Below are positions 5,866-12,562 of a DNA stretch of 14,335 bases, one piece after another; positions within the stretch are counted from its first letter, which is position 1, and the number at the start of each line of letters is the position of its first letter. The stretch is from RGIG4694 sp964501705 (GTDB lineage Bacteria > Bacillota > Clostridia > Oscillospirales > Ruminococcaceae): positions 1 through 14,335 of the forward strand of contig CAZCUQ010000045.1 in the NCBI GenBank assembly GCA_964501705.1. The letters are read 5' to 3'. Under the pieces are notes generated by a model. That model was not told the origin of the DNA and made no database searches. It worked only from the letters and a program-made list of their open reading frames with translations. Both the position numbers and the translations under genes were made by a program.

Positions 5866-7875
5866 TTACGATTCGGAATAATTCGGGTCGTCGATTTCAA
5901 TACCATCGTCACTGTATTCATCGTCGGCGATATCCGTTTCGTAAGATTCGTCAGTCTCGGGGGGTATATCGGGTTTCTCGGTATAATCGGATTCGTCGGT
6001 ATATTCCTCGTCATCGAAGGTTGTTTCTTCATCCGTTTCTTCAGTGGTTTCCTCGGTTGTTTCCTCAGTAGTCTCCTCGGTCGCGGGAGCGGGATTGTAC
6101 GCGACATATACTATTAAAGTATCTCCGCTTTCAAGGTCAATGATCTCATCCTCGGCGCTTATTCCGCAGACATACCCGTTTTTGTACTCTTTTGTTTCGT
6201 ATGAGACTTCCTCGTATTTTATATTCTTTCCATCGAGGAGATTGAAGTAATCCTTCGCGGTCATGCCGCTGTAGTCGGGAACCTTTACATATCTCGAACC
6301 GAGACTGACCTTAATGACTATTTCCTGTCCTTCGGTATAGGTTTCGCCTTTTTCTATCGACTGAAAAAAAATCGTTCCCTTTGAGTTTTCCTCATTGAAT
6401 TCATACTTAGGCACAAAAGAGAGACTTTGATATGTGGGAGAATTTTTTATTGTCTCATAATTCTTTCCCACAAGATCGTTCATGATATAAACGTTTCCCG
6501 ACTGCTCCGACGAATAGGAGCTTTCTCCGTTTTCAACCTCGTTCAGGGTCGGCTGATTGCTTTCAGTCTCTTCCGGAGCTGTCGTCTGACTTGCAAGCGA
6601 TTCGGCAAGCTCGTCAAGACCGGCGCGTGAAACTGTCGTTTCTTCGTTTCTTATAGAGATATTATCCGCAATATAATAGCTGTTGTCGTCAAGAGCAAGC
6701 ATCACCGCGGCAAGGAGCGCAATAAGCACTACCGCCGCCGCAAAGCCCGCAAGCACGAAAACCTTTGATTTTCCTGGATCTTTTGCCGTGTGTCCTCCGC
6801 TGTGCGAAGCCGCGTTTCGGCGGGGATTATCGTTATAGCGGTTTTCCCCATACTCGTCATCGGAGCTGTCCGGTCTTGAAATGATAACAGGCTCGGTCAT
6901 GGGATCCCTTGCTTCCGCAGCCTCGTTAAAGAGTCCCGTAACAAGCTCTGTCACTGTCTGGATTCTTTCCTCCTTTGACAGCGCAAGACCGCTCATTATA
7001 ACATCGGAAACCGTTTCCGGGATATCCTCGCTTAACTCGTGCGGAGGAACAAGCTCATCAGTTTTTTCTCTTTCGCAGGCGTTTTCGGGAACGATTCCCG
7101 TAAGAAGCCTGTACAGGAGTGCGCATATTCCGTAAACATCCGTCCATGTTCCCTGCCATTTGCCGGTGCTGTACTGTTCGGGAGCGGCATAGCCGTCATA
7201 CACCTCGGAATCAAGTTCGGTTTCGGCGGTTCTTTCGTCGGCGACGCAGAAATTGTCAAGGAAAAGCTCGTTTTTCGGCGTTACCAGAATATTTTCGGGG
7301 CAGATACCCCTGTGTATAAGTCCCGCGTTATGGATAAGCGACAAAGTAGTGAAGATAGGCGGAAAGCTTTTCTTTGTTTCAGCCCACGGCATTACTCCGC
7401 CGCTGTCGCGTAAAATATCCGCAAGCGGACGTCCTTCTATGTAATTGAACACGACATATCCCGTATTGTTGTCACCGAACATATCGATCGCGGGGTTTAT
7501 ATGGTTCAGACCTCTGAGTCTAGCGAGAGCCTTGTTAAGTTCGACAAACTCGGACATAAAGGTTTTGTACTGCGCAACAGCGTCCTGATTGACGGCAACC
7601 ACCTTGCTGTCCTTAATACGGTGACAAAGCGTCGTAGGCATATATTCCCTTATGAATACCTTGACGCCGTTCTGTTCATCGAAGCCGATATACACTGCGC
7701 TTTCTCCGTTATGTGAAAGAAGCCGTCCGGCGATGTATCTCTTGTTCAGAACGGAACCCGGAGCAAGATAGGCGGGCGGATTAGGCGTATCGGCGGAATA
7801 TCCGCAGTACGGACATACCGCTTCGCCATGACTTTCTTCCATGCAGCCGAAGCAAAATTTCAAATCATTCTGCAA
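5866..7875 (-). CDS. Zinc-ribbon, PASTA-repeat membrane pseudokinase (Ser/Thr kinase-like)
   Basis: A 669-residue protein. Residues 8-24 (CFGC...CPYC) form a zinc ribbon. Residues 40-315 have a Ser/Thr-kinase fold: SAVYIGFD, REYMP, a catalytic-loop equivalent at 188-195 (HRGICPEN), APEQY at 231-235 and TDVYGI at 245-250. Key residues are changed: the VAIK lysine is Arg76, the HRD aspartate is Gly190, the DFG segment reads NFC (208-210), and the glycine loop is degenerate. Catalysis is therefore unlikely. Residues 371-395 are one transmembrane helix. Residues about 465-525 and 529-593 are two PASTA repeats, expected outside the cell to sense peptidoglycan. The tail (600-669) is acidic, rich in Thr, Glu and Asp. 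The start is TTG with AAAGGAGG (7885-7892), spacing 9; no ATG precedes the zinc ribbon. It appears monocistronic. An inside-out signalling or scaffold role is inference. Confidence 0.85.
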   Translation of the reverse strand: MQNDLKFCFGCMEESHGEAVCPYCGYSADTPNPPAYLAPGSVLNKRYIAGRLLSHNGESAVYIGFDEQNGVKVFIREYMPTTLCHRIKDSKVVAVNQDAVAQYKTFMSEFVELNKALARLRGLNHINPAIDMFGDNNTGYVVFNYIEGRPLADILRDSGGVMPWAETKKSFPPIFTTLSLIHNAGLIHRGICPENILVTPKNELFLDNFCVADERTAETELDSEVYDGYAAPEQYSTGKWQGTWTDVYGICALLYRLLTGIVPENACEREKTDELVPPHELSEDIPETVSDVIMSGLALSKEERIQTVTELVTGLFNEAAEARDPMTEPVIISRPDSSDDEYGENRYNDNPRRNAASHSGGHTAKDPGKSKVFVLAGFAAAVVLIALLAAVMLALDDNSYYIADNISIRNEETTVSRAGLDELAESLASQTTAPEETESNQPTLNEVENGESSYSSEQSGNVYIMNDLVGKNYETIKNSPTYQSLSFVPKYEFNEENSKGTIFFQSIEKGETYTEGQEIVIKVSLGSRYVKVPDYSGMTAKDYFNLLDGKNIKYEEVSYETKEYKNGYVCGISAEDEIIDLESGDTLIVYVAYNPAPATEETTEETTEETTEETDEETTFDDEEYTDESDYTEKPDIPPETDESYETDIADDEYSDDGIEIDDPNYSES
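6035..6082 (-). repeat. Four imperfect 12-bp tandem repeats encoding the Thr/Glu tail
   Basis: Units at 6035-6046, 6047-6058, 6059-6070 and 6071-6082 (for example GTTTCCTCGGTT on the plus strand) encode repeated Glu-Glu-Thr-Thr in the kinase-like protein's extracellular tail. The units differ mainly at third codon positions. A multiple of 3, such an array could change copy number without breaking the frame. Confidence 0.7.
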
Positions 7876-7922
7876 AACTGTATTCCTCCTTTGCAGACAA
7901 TTTTAAATATACTTACTATAAT

Positions 7923-7951
7923 ATGATATCAATTCGCGGGTTGAATGTCAA
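7923..7951 (-). promoter_or_regulatory. Sigma-A-type promoter of the kinase-like gene
   Basis: On the minus strand, TTGACA (7951-7946), a 17-bp spacer and TATCAT (7928-7923). It lies about 50 bp upstream of the TTG start at 7875. Confidence 0.6.
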
Positions 7952-8204
7952 TCGTTTCTCTTTAATTGTATGCAAATTGTATTAATAAAACCGCCGTTTG
8001 TTGATGATTTGTTTTCGGTTTGTAATCCATGATGACCGAAAATCAAAAGGATTAACAATTTATGTAATTAATATAACAGACTTCCCCCAAAACAGCCGCG
8101 CGCCTTATGACAAAACCTTTTGCCGCCGATCGCGCGCGTACCTTGTGAATACAGATCCCAAAGCGTTTTCTCTTTAAAAAGTTTTGAAAAAAAAGCATAA
8201 ACTA

Positions 8205-8233
8205 TTGACAAACAGTCATAATTTTGATAAAAT
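8205..8233 (+). promoter_or_regulatory. Sigma-A-type promoter of the YopX-like gene
   Basis: TTGACA (8205-8210), a 17-bp spacer and TAAAAT (8228-8233). The expected leader is about 35 nt. Confidence 0.6.
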
Positions 8234-8275
8234 ATATTTGCAGATTATTTTAAATAATGAAAAGGATGTTGCAGA

Positions 8276-8869
8276 GTGGGAGTAACATACCGTTTGCTTC
8301 CTGTTTTCCGCGGATTCAATTTCCGCGCGGAGGTAAACTATAAAAATGTGCAAAAAGGCGAAAAATGGGCGGAAGGCTCTATATTTTTCGATTCCGACAG
8401 GAATTTCTGCATTGCCGAAAAAACAAAGTCCGGAAATTATTCCCTGAAATACATTTACACCGAAAAAATCTGGACGGACACTTTTTTCAGAGCCGGAAAC
8501 GGATCAGACATCTTTGAAAACGACATTTTACGGCTTACATATTTTTCGCTTCCCGCCGATTTTGAAATAATCGACTCGGAAAAGGAAATCGTGTTCAACA
8601 ATGACGAATGTGATCATCAGTTGTATACAGCGCCGCCGCTCGCTTCAAAACGAATATATGAAATAAACGGCGTTGTCTGCTTTTATTCGGGTGTTCCGTG
8701 CATCCATTTCTTTAATCAGAAGGACGGACTTTATTATCTTACGCCGCTTGCTTATTTCTTTGACAATAAAGGTTTTCCCATTGAAAATCTCGCCGTTGAG
8801 GTGATCGGCAATTCAAGCGATAACATCGAACTTTGCGAAAAAATTCTCAAACAGACTGCTCCTGTATGA
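8276..8869 (+). CDS. YopX-like protein of unknown function
   Basis: A 197-residue soluble protein. Several stretches resemble the YopX family in order: KGEKWAEGSIFFDSD (27-41) for the usual GxWxxG segment, GSDIFENDILRL (76-87) for the GKEIYEGDIV signature, NGVVCFYSG (131-139), and VEVIGNSSDNIEL (174-186) for the family's EVIGNxxxNPEL end. The protein is longer and more diverged than usual, with an insertion between residues 90 and 130. YopX proteins are mostly phage or plasmid genes of unknown function, but no other phage genes are visible here. The start is GTG 8276 with AAAGG at 8261-8265 (spacing 10); no in-frame ATG precedes it. It has its own promoter and no clear terminator, only an AT-only hairpin at 8911-8929. 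The family assignment is by eye. Confidence 0.6.
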   Translation: MGVTYRLLPVFRGFNFRAEVNYKNVQKGEKWAEGSIFFDSDRNFCIAEKTKSGNYSLKYIYTEKIWTDTFFRAGNGSDIFENDILRLTYFSLPADFEIIDSEKEIVFNNDECDHQLYTAPPLASKRIYEINGVVCFYSGVPCIHFFNQKDGLYYLTPLAYFFDNKGFPIENLAVEVIGNSSDNIELCEKILKQTAPV

Positions 8870-8948
8870 TTTTATTATCATTTTTTATTATTTCTGTATA
8901 ATTTCCGACATATTTATTGTGCATAAATACAAAGTTTTCCACATAATG

Positions 8949-8977
8949 TTGACTTTTTTTTCAATATATTGTATAAT
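8949..8977 (+). promoter_or_regulatory. Strong sigma-A-type promoter of the SCP2-like gene
   Basis: TTGACT (8949-8954), a 17-bp spacer and a perfect TATAAT (8972-8977), followed by a leader of about 115 nt. It may also drive the TetM-like gene downstream, since no clear terminator intervenes. Confidence 0.7.
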
Positions 8978-9100
8978 ATGCTTAAAAGAAGTTACAGTTC
9001 AATTATGATTCGATGAAAAATCGGTTCATTAGCTAATTTCCAAATGGATTTCAGGGAGTTAGTATATTAAATAATACTTAATCAGTCGGAGGAAACTATC

Positions 9101-9655
9101 ATGGCAAGAACTAAAAAATCAGATTCGGAAACAGCAAAAAAGGCGGTTAACGCAGTTCCCGAAACAACTGCCGAGGTTCAGGCTTCCGCAGTTGAAGAGA
9201 CTGCCGCCAAACCTGAAAAGACCGCTGTCAATAGAACACGCAGATCCAGAACGGCAAAACCTGCGGCGGCCGAGGCTAATTCCAATGCTTCCGTAAAGAA
9301 AACGAGATCTTCGGGAAGAACAAAGACGGCTGAAGATGTTTCTCCTTTCGATGCCATTGTCGCCGCTGCTCAGAAAAAAGCCGCAAAGGCCAAGTACACG
9401 GCTGAATTTGCCGCTCAGATAGATCTTACGGGAAAAGTTACAGGAACGCTTTACGTTGAATCCAAAGACGGAAATATCAATGTTGCGGGTTTTGACTACA
9501 AGGATCATGACCTTGCCGTTAACGCTGACAGCGATACCTTTGTCTCTCTTATAAACGGCAAGGAAGAACTTCCCAAGGCTGTTGAGAGCGGTAAAATTGA
9601 AATGACCAAAGCTCCCTTAAGCACTATGCTTGCTCTTAAAAAGATTCTTTTTTAA
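9101..9655 (+). CDS. SCP2-like domain protein with Lys/Ala-rich basic N-terminal tail
   Basis: A 184-residue protein in two parts. Residues 1-80 are low-complexity, rich in Lys, Arg, Ala, Thr and Glu (for example NRTRRSRTAKPAAAE), resembling histone-H1-like bacterial tails and probably disordered. Residues 83-184 resemble the SCP2 sterol-carrier fold: IDLTGKVTGTLYVESKDG (107-124), then FDYKDHDLAV, a DTFVSLINGKEELPKAVESG segment split at 145-164, and KIEMTKAPLSTMLALKKIL. No signal peptide or membrane helix. GGAGG (9088-9092) lies 8 nt before the ATG. It is 74 bp upstream of the TetM-like gene on the same strand. SCP2 domains bind lipid-like ligands; nucleic-acid contact by the basic tail is inference. 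The domain assignment is by pattern only. Confidence 0.6.
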   Translation: MARTKKSDSETAKKAVNAVPETTAEVQASAVEETAAKPEKTAVNRTRRSRTAKPAAAEANSNASVKKTRSSGRTKTAEDVSPFDAIVAAAQKKAAKAKYTAEFAAQIDLTGKVTGTLYVESKDGNINVAGFDYKDHDLAVNADSDTFVSLINGKEELPKAVESGKIEMTKAPLSTMLALKKILF

Positions 9656-9678
9656 GAAAAAAATTATTACTTTGATTC

Positions 9679-9706
9679 AAGCGGATCGGGGTTTCCCGAC
9701 CCGCTT
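9679..9706 (+). promoter_or_regulatory. Intercistronic hairpin next to the TetM-like gene's ribosome binding site
   Basis: AAGCGGATCGGG (9679-9690) pairs with CCCGACCCGCTT (9695-9706) with one mismatch and a 4-nt loop. No T run follows. The sequence TCCCGA (9694-9699) can instead pair with TCGGGA (9715-9720), extended by CCG (9701-9703) with CGG (9710-9712). That alternative would cover most of the GGGAGG site at 9717-9722 of the next gene, so the two folds are mutually exclusive. Confidence 0.5.
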
Positions 9707-9729
9707 AAACGGTTTCGGGAGGCGCCGCC

Positions 9730-12318
9730 ATGAAAAGAATCACACTCGGAATAGCAGCTCATGTTGATTCGGGAAAAACCACACTTTCCGAGGCTCTTCT
9801 GTACCTTTGCGGAGAAACAAGAAAAATAGGCAGAGTCGATAAAGGCGACAGCTTTCTTGATATCAACGAGACTGAAAGAAGACGAGGGATAACTATATTT
9901 TCCAAGGAGGCTCTGCTTCATTATGACGATACCGAAATAATTCTTCTCGATACTCCGGGACACACCGACTTTTCCGCCGAAACGGAAAGAACTTTTTCCG
10001 TACTCGACGCGGCTGTGCTTGTGATAAGCGGAACCGACGGCGTTCAAAGTCATACGGAAACGCTCCGAAATATGCTTGAAAGCTATGATATTCCGACATT
10101 TATCTTCGTAAACAAAACGGATATTACACACAGATCAAAAGAAGAACTTTTGCAAAATATTAAGGAAAAGCTCGGAAAGGGCTGCGTTTCATTTGAAAAC
10201 CGGGACGAGGATTTTCTTGAGGAAATCAGTCTCACGGACGAGAATATAATGAACGAATACCTTGAAAACGGCTCTGTTTCGGACGATACTATAAAACGCG
10301 CCGTGAGAATGAGAAAAATCTTTCCCGTTTATTTCGGTTCGGCGCTGAAGCTTACGGGAATCGAACCTTTGCTTTGCGGAATATGCAAATATTCAAGCGA
10401 AAAAAAATACGGAGGGGATTTCGGCGCGAGAGTCTACAAAATCACCGAGGACGGCGGGAAAAGACTTACTCATATGAAAATAACCGGCGGGAAAATTTCC
10501 GTGAGAGACTCCGTAAAATACGGAGAATCGGAAGAAAAAATCAACAGAATACGAATTTATAACGGCGCGAGGTTTTCTTATGTAAACGAGGCCCGGGCGG
10601 GACAGATAATCGCCGTCGAGGGACTTACGAAAACCTATGCCGGCGAGGGACTCGGCGTTTCGCGTGATTTTTCGGGTTTTCTCTGTGAGCCTGTACTTTC
10701 ATATTCGGCGGAGATCATCGGCAATACAGATATCAGCACCGCTCTCTCGGCGTTTAAAAAGCTTGAAGAGGAAGAAACGGAGCTTAATGTGAGCTTCCGC
10801 GAAGCCTCAAAGGAAATCAGCGTGCGGATCATGGGCGAAATACAGCTTGAGATCCTCACTGAAATAATGCTTGAAAGATTCGGTATTCATGTAAGATTTA
10901 CTCACGGAAAAGTTTCCTATAAGGAAACCATCAAAAACACTGTCGAGGGAATGGGACATTTCGAGCCTCTCCGACATTACGCGGAGGTTCATTTAAAGCT
11001 TGAACCTCTTCCCGCGGGAAGCGGGATAATTTACGATACCGATTTGAGCACCGATTATTTAAGCGCCAATTTTCAGAACCTGATAATCTCCGAGCTGAAG
11101 AAAAAAACGCATACAGGCGTACTCACGGGTTCCCCTGTTACCGATATAAAGGTTACTCTCATAGGCGGTAAGGCTCACATAAAGCACACGGAAGGCGGCG
11201 ATTTCCGTCAGGCTGCCTGCCGCGCTTTCAGGCAGGGACTCAGGTCGGCTGAAACAATACTTCTTGAACCCGTTTACGAATTCAGGCTGGAAGTTCCCAC
11301 GGAAAACGCGGGACGGGCTATGAACGATCTCCAAATCATGGGAGCAGACTTTTCCGCTCCTTTTTCCGACGGCGGTTATTCCGTTATCGAAGGAGACATT
11401 CCCGTTTCCGAAGCCGAAAGCTACAAAAAGGAAATAATTGCCTACACAAAAGGAAAGGGAAAGATCTTCTGTAAATTCAAGGGTTACTTTCCATGCCATA
11501 ATACCGATGAGATTGTTAAAAAAATCGCCTACGACTGCGACAGCGACACGGCTAATCCCGCCGATTCCGTTTTCTGCTCGCACGGAACGGGAATTACAGT
11601 AAAATGGGATGAGGCTCCCGCAAAAATGCACCTCGGACGCTGCCTTTGTACGAAAACAGATCCTTTTTCCGATAAAACGCCCGAAAAACCTCCGGGAAGC
11701 TTTCAAGCGCGTCTTTACGACGATGACGAGCTTATGAAAATATTCGAGAGAACCTACGGGAAAATCAACCGCGATAACAAAGTTAAAATGCGCCGCGACA
11801 AAAAAACGGAAATGAATTACAAGCCGTCAAAGGAATATCGGAAAAGCGGCAGGGAGTATCTTCTCGTTGACGGATATAATATTATTTTTTCGTGGGAAGA
11901 ACTTAAGAAAATCGCCGAGGATAATCTTGACGCGGCAAGAAGCGCGCTTATCAACAGGCTTTGCAGCTACCGGGGGTTTACGGGCTGTGAGCTTATTCTC
12001 GTGTTTGACGCGTACAGGGTCAAGGGAGATCACCGCGAAATCGAGGAGATCGGCGGTATAACCGTAGTTTACACAAAGGAAGCCGAAACAGCCGATACTT
12101 TCATTGAAAAAACAGCTCACGACCTGAGTGCGGAGCATTTTGTGAGAGTTGCTTCATCGGACGGAAACGAACAGGTAATAATCCTCGGAAACGGCGCATT
12201 AAGAACCTCCGCAAGGGAATTTGAACTTGAGGTGATATCCGCCGAGAAAATGATATCGGATTATTTGCAGCTCCCGCAAAAAAGATTCACCGGACTCCCG
12301 ACGAAAAACAAGGAATAA
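9730..12318 (+). CDS. TetM-like ribosome-binding GTPase fused to a YacP/Rae1-type NYN nuclease domain
   Basis: An 862-residue fusion. Residues 1-640 are a translation-factor GTPase of the TetM/TetO (EF-G-like) family: AHVDSGKTT (10-18), RGITI (52-56), DTPGH (74-78), NKTD (128-131), GSA (203-205), then EF-G-like domains II to V including HTEGGDFRQA (486-495) and LLEPVYEFRLEVP (511-523). The domain IV loop that reads YSPVS in TetM and displaces tetracycline is absent, so resistance is doubtful. After a charged linker (641-708), residues 709-848 match the YacP/Rae1 NYN ribonuclease: VDGYNI (713-718), LILVFDAYRV (755-764), KEAETADTFIEK (783-794) and SSDGNEQ (809-815), with the acidic residues retained. 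The natural reading is a GTPase that brings a nuclease to the ribosomal A site; this is inference. ATG start with GGGAGG at 9717-9722, spacing 7. Automated annotation may call it a tetracycline-resistance protein. Confidence 0.85.
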   Translation: MKRITLGIAAHVDSGKTTLSEALLYLCGETRKIGRVDKGDSFLDINETERRRGITIFSKEALLHYDDTEIILLDTPGHTDFSAETERTFSVLDAAVLVISGTDGVQSHTETLRNMLESYDIPTFIFVNKTDITHRSKEELLQNIKEKLGKGCVSFENRDEDFLEEISLTDENIMNEYLENGSVSDDTIKRAVRMRKIFPVYFGSALKLTGIEPLLCGICKYSSEKKYGGDFGARVYKITEDGGKRLTHMKITGGKISVRDSVKYGESEEKINRIRIYNGARFSYVNEARAGQIIAVEGLTKTYAGEGLGVSRDFSGFLCEPVLSYSAEIIGNTDISTALSAFKKLEEEETELNVSFREASKEISVRIMGEIQLEILTEIMLERFGIHVRFTHGKVSYKETIKNTVEGMGHFEPLRHYAEVHLKLEPLPAGSGIIYDTDLSTDYLSANFQNLIISELKKKTHTGVLTGSPVTDIKVTLIGGKAHIKHTEGGDFRQAACRAFRQGLRSAETILLEPVYEFRLEVPTENAGRAMNDLQIMGADFSAPFSDGGYSVIEGDIPVSEAESYKKEIIAYTKGKGKIFCKFKGYFPCHNTDEIVKKIAYDCDSDTANPADSVFCSHGTGITVKWDEAPAKMHLGRCLCTKTDPFSDKTPEKPPGSFQARLYDDDELMKIFERTYGKINRDNKVKMRRDKKTEMNYKPSKEYRKSGREYLLVDGYNIIFSWEELKKIAEDNLDAARSALINRLCSYRGFTGCELILVFDAYRVKGDHREIEEIGGITVVYTKEAETADTFIEKTAHDLSAEHFVRVASSDGNEQVIILGNGALRTSAREFELEVISAEKMISDYLQLPQKRFTGLPTKNKE

Positions 12319-12411
12319 TTTGACATTTTCACTTTTTCTTATGCGGACGCGGGCGGATCATGTAATTTTTAACAATCAATTTGATTCCAATCTGTAATTT
12401 TTTTGTAATTT

Positions 12412-12427
12412 GTGAGTAATTACACAC
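12412..12427. promoter_or_regulatory. Operator-like palindrome upstream of the surface-protein promoter
   Basis: GTGAGTAATTACACAC is a 16-bp palindrome with one mismatched pair, centred about 40 bp before the -35 box at 12458. It could be a binding site for a dimeric regulator. The rest of 12319-12457 is AT-rich with no clear terminator for the GTPase gene. Confidence 0.35.
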
Positions 12428-12457
12428 TTTTTTCACAATTTATCGCATATTTATATA

Positions 12458-12486
12458 TTGACAATTATATTAAAATGATGTATAAT
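12458..12486 (+). promoter_or_regulatory. Consensus sigma-A promoter of the surface-protein gene
   Basis: A perfect TTGACA (12458-12463) and a perfect TATAAT (12481-12486) with a 17-bp spacer, the strongest-looking promoter in the window. The start is expected near 12493, giving a leader of about 70 nt. Confidence 0.75.
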
Positions 12487-12490
12487 TTAT

Positions 12491-12528
12491 TAATCAAAGA
12501 AAAAAAGCAGTCTATGCTTATTTGATTA
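12491..12528 (+). promoter_or_regulatory. Stem-loop at the 5' end of the surface-protein mRNA
   Basis: TAATCAAA (12491-12498) pairs with TTTGATTA (12521-12528), and inside it AAGCA (12505-12509) pairs with TGCTT (12515-12519). The stem begins at or within about 2 nt of the predicted transcription start, a placement that often protects mRNA from 5'-end decay. It may instead be an operator at the DNA level. Confidence 0.4.
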
Positions 12529-12562
12529 GTGTGTATAATATTGTAGAAAAGGATGATGGGAA

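Larger units (their letters stand above)
7876..8275. other. Divergent intergenic region (400 bp)
   Basis: This gap separates the kinase-like gene from the YopX-like gene and has one promoter in each direction. It also holds an 8-bp inverted repeat, TTTTCGGT (8012-8019) and ACCGAAAA (8035-8042), without a T run. A GC-rich patch with alternating CGCGCG (8097-8102, 8131-8138) stands in AT-rich surroundings and may be a decayed intergenic repeat. No gene was recognised. Confidence 0.6.

Noticed and set aside
8097..8138. GC-rich alternating CGCGCG patch as a functional element (Z-DNA or regulator site)
   Set aside because: It is short, irregular and without partner sequences here; a decayed intergenic repeat or chance fits equally well.
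8911..8929. Hairpin TATTTAT/ATAAATA as terminator of the YopX-like gene
   Set aside because: It is made only of A-T pairs and lacks a following T run.
9679..9706. Transcription terminator after the SCP2-like gene
   Set aside because: The stem is good but AAAC follows in place of a T run, so termination is not supported.
9730..11650. Tetracycline-resistance gene (tetM/tetO type)
   Set aside because: The domain IV loop that dislodges tetracycline is replaced by HTEGGDF, and the protein has a nuclease domain that resistance proteins lack.
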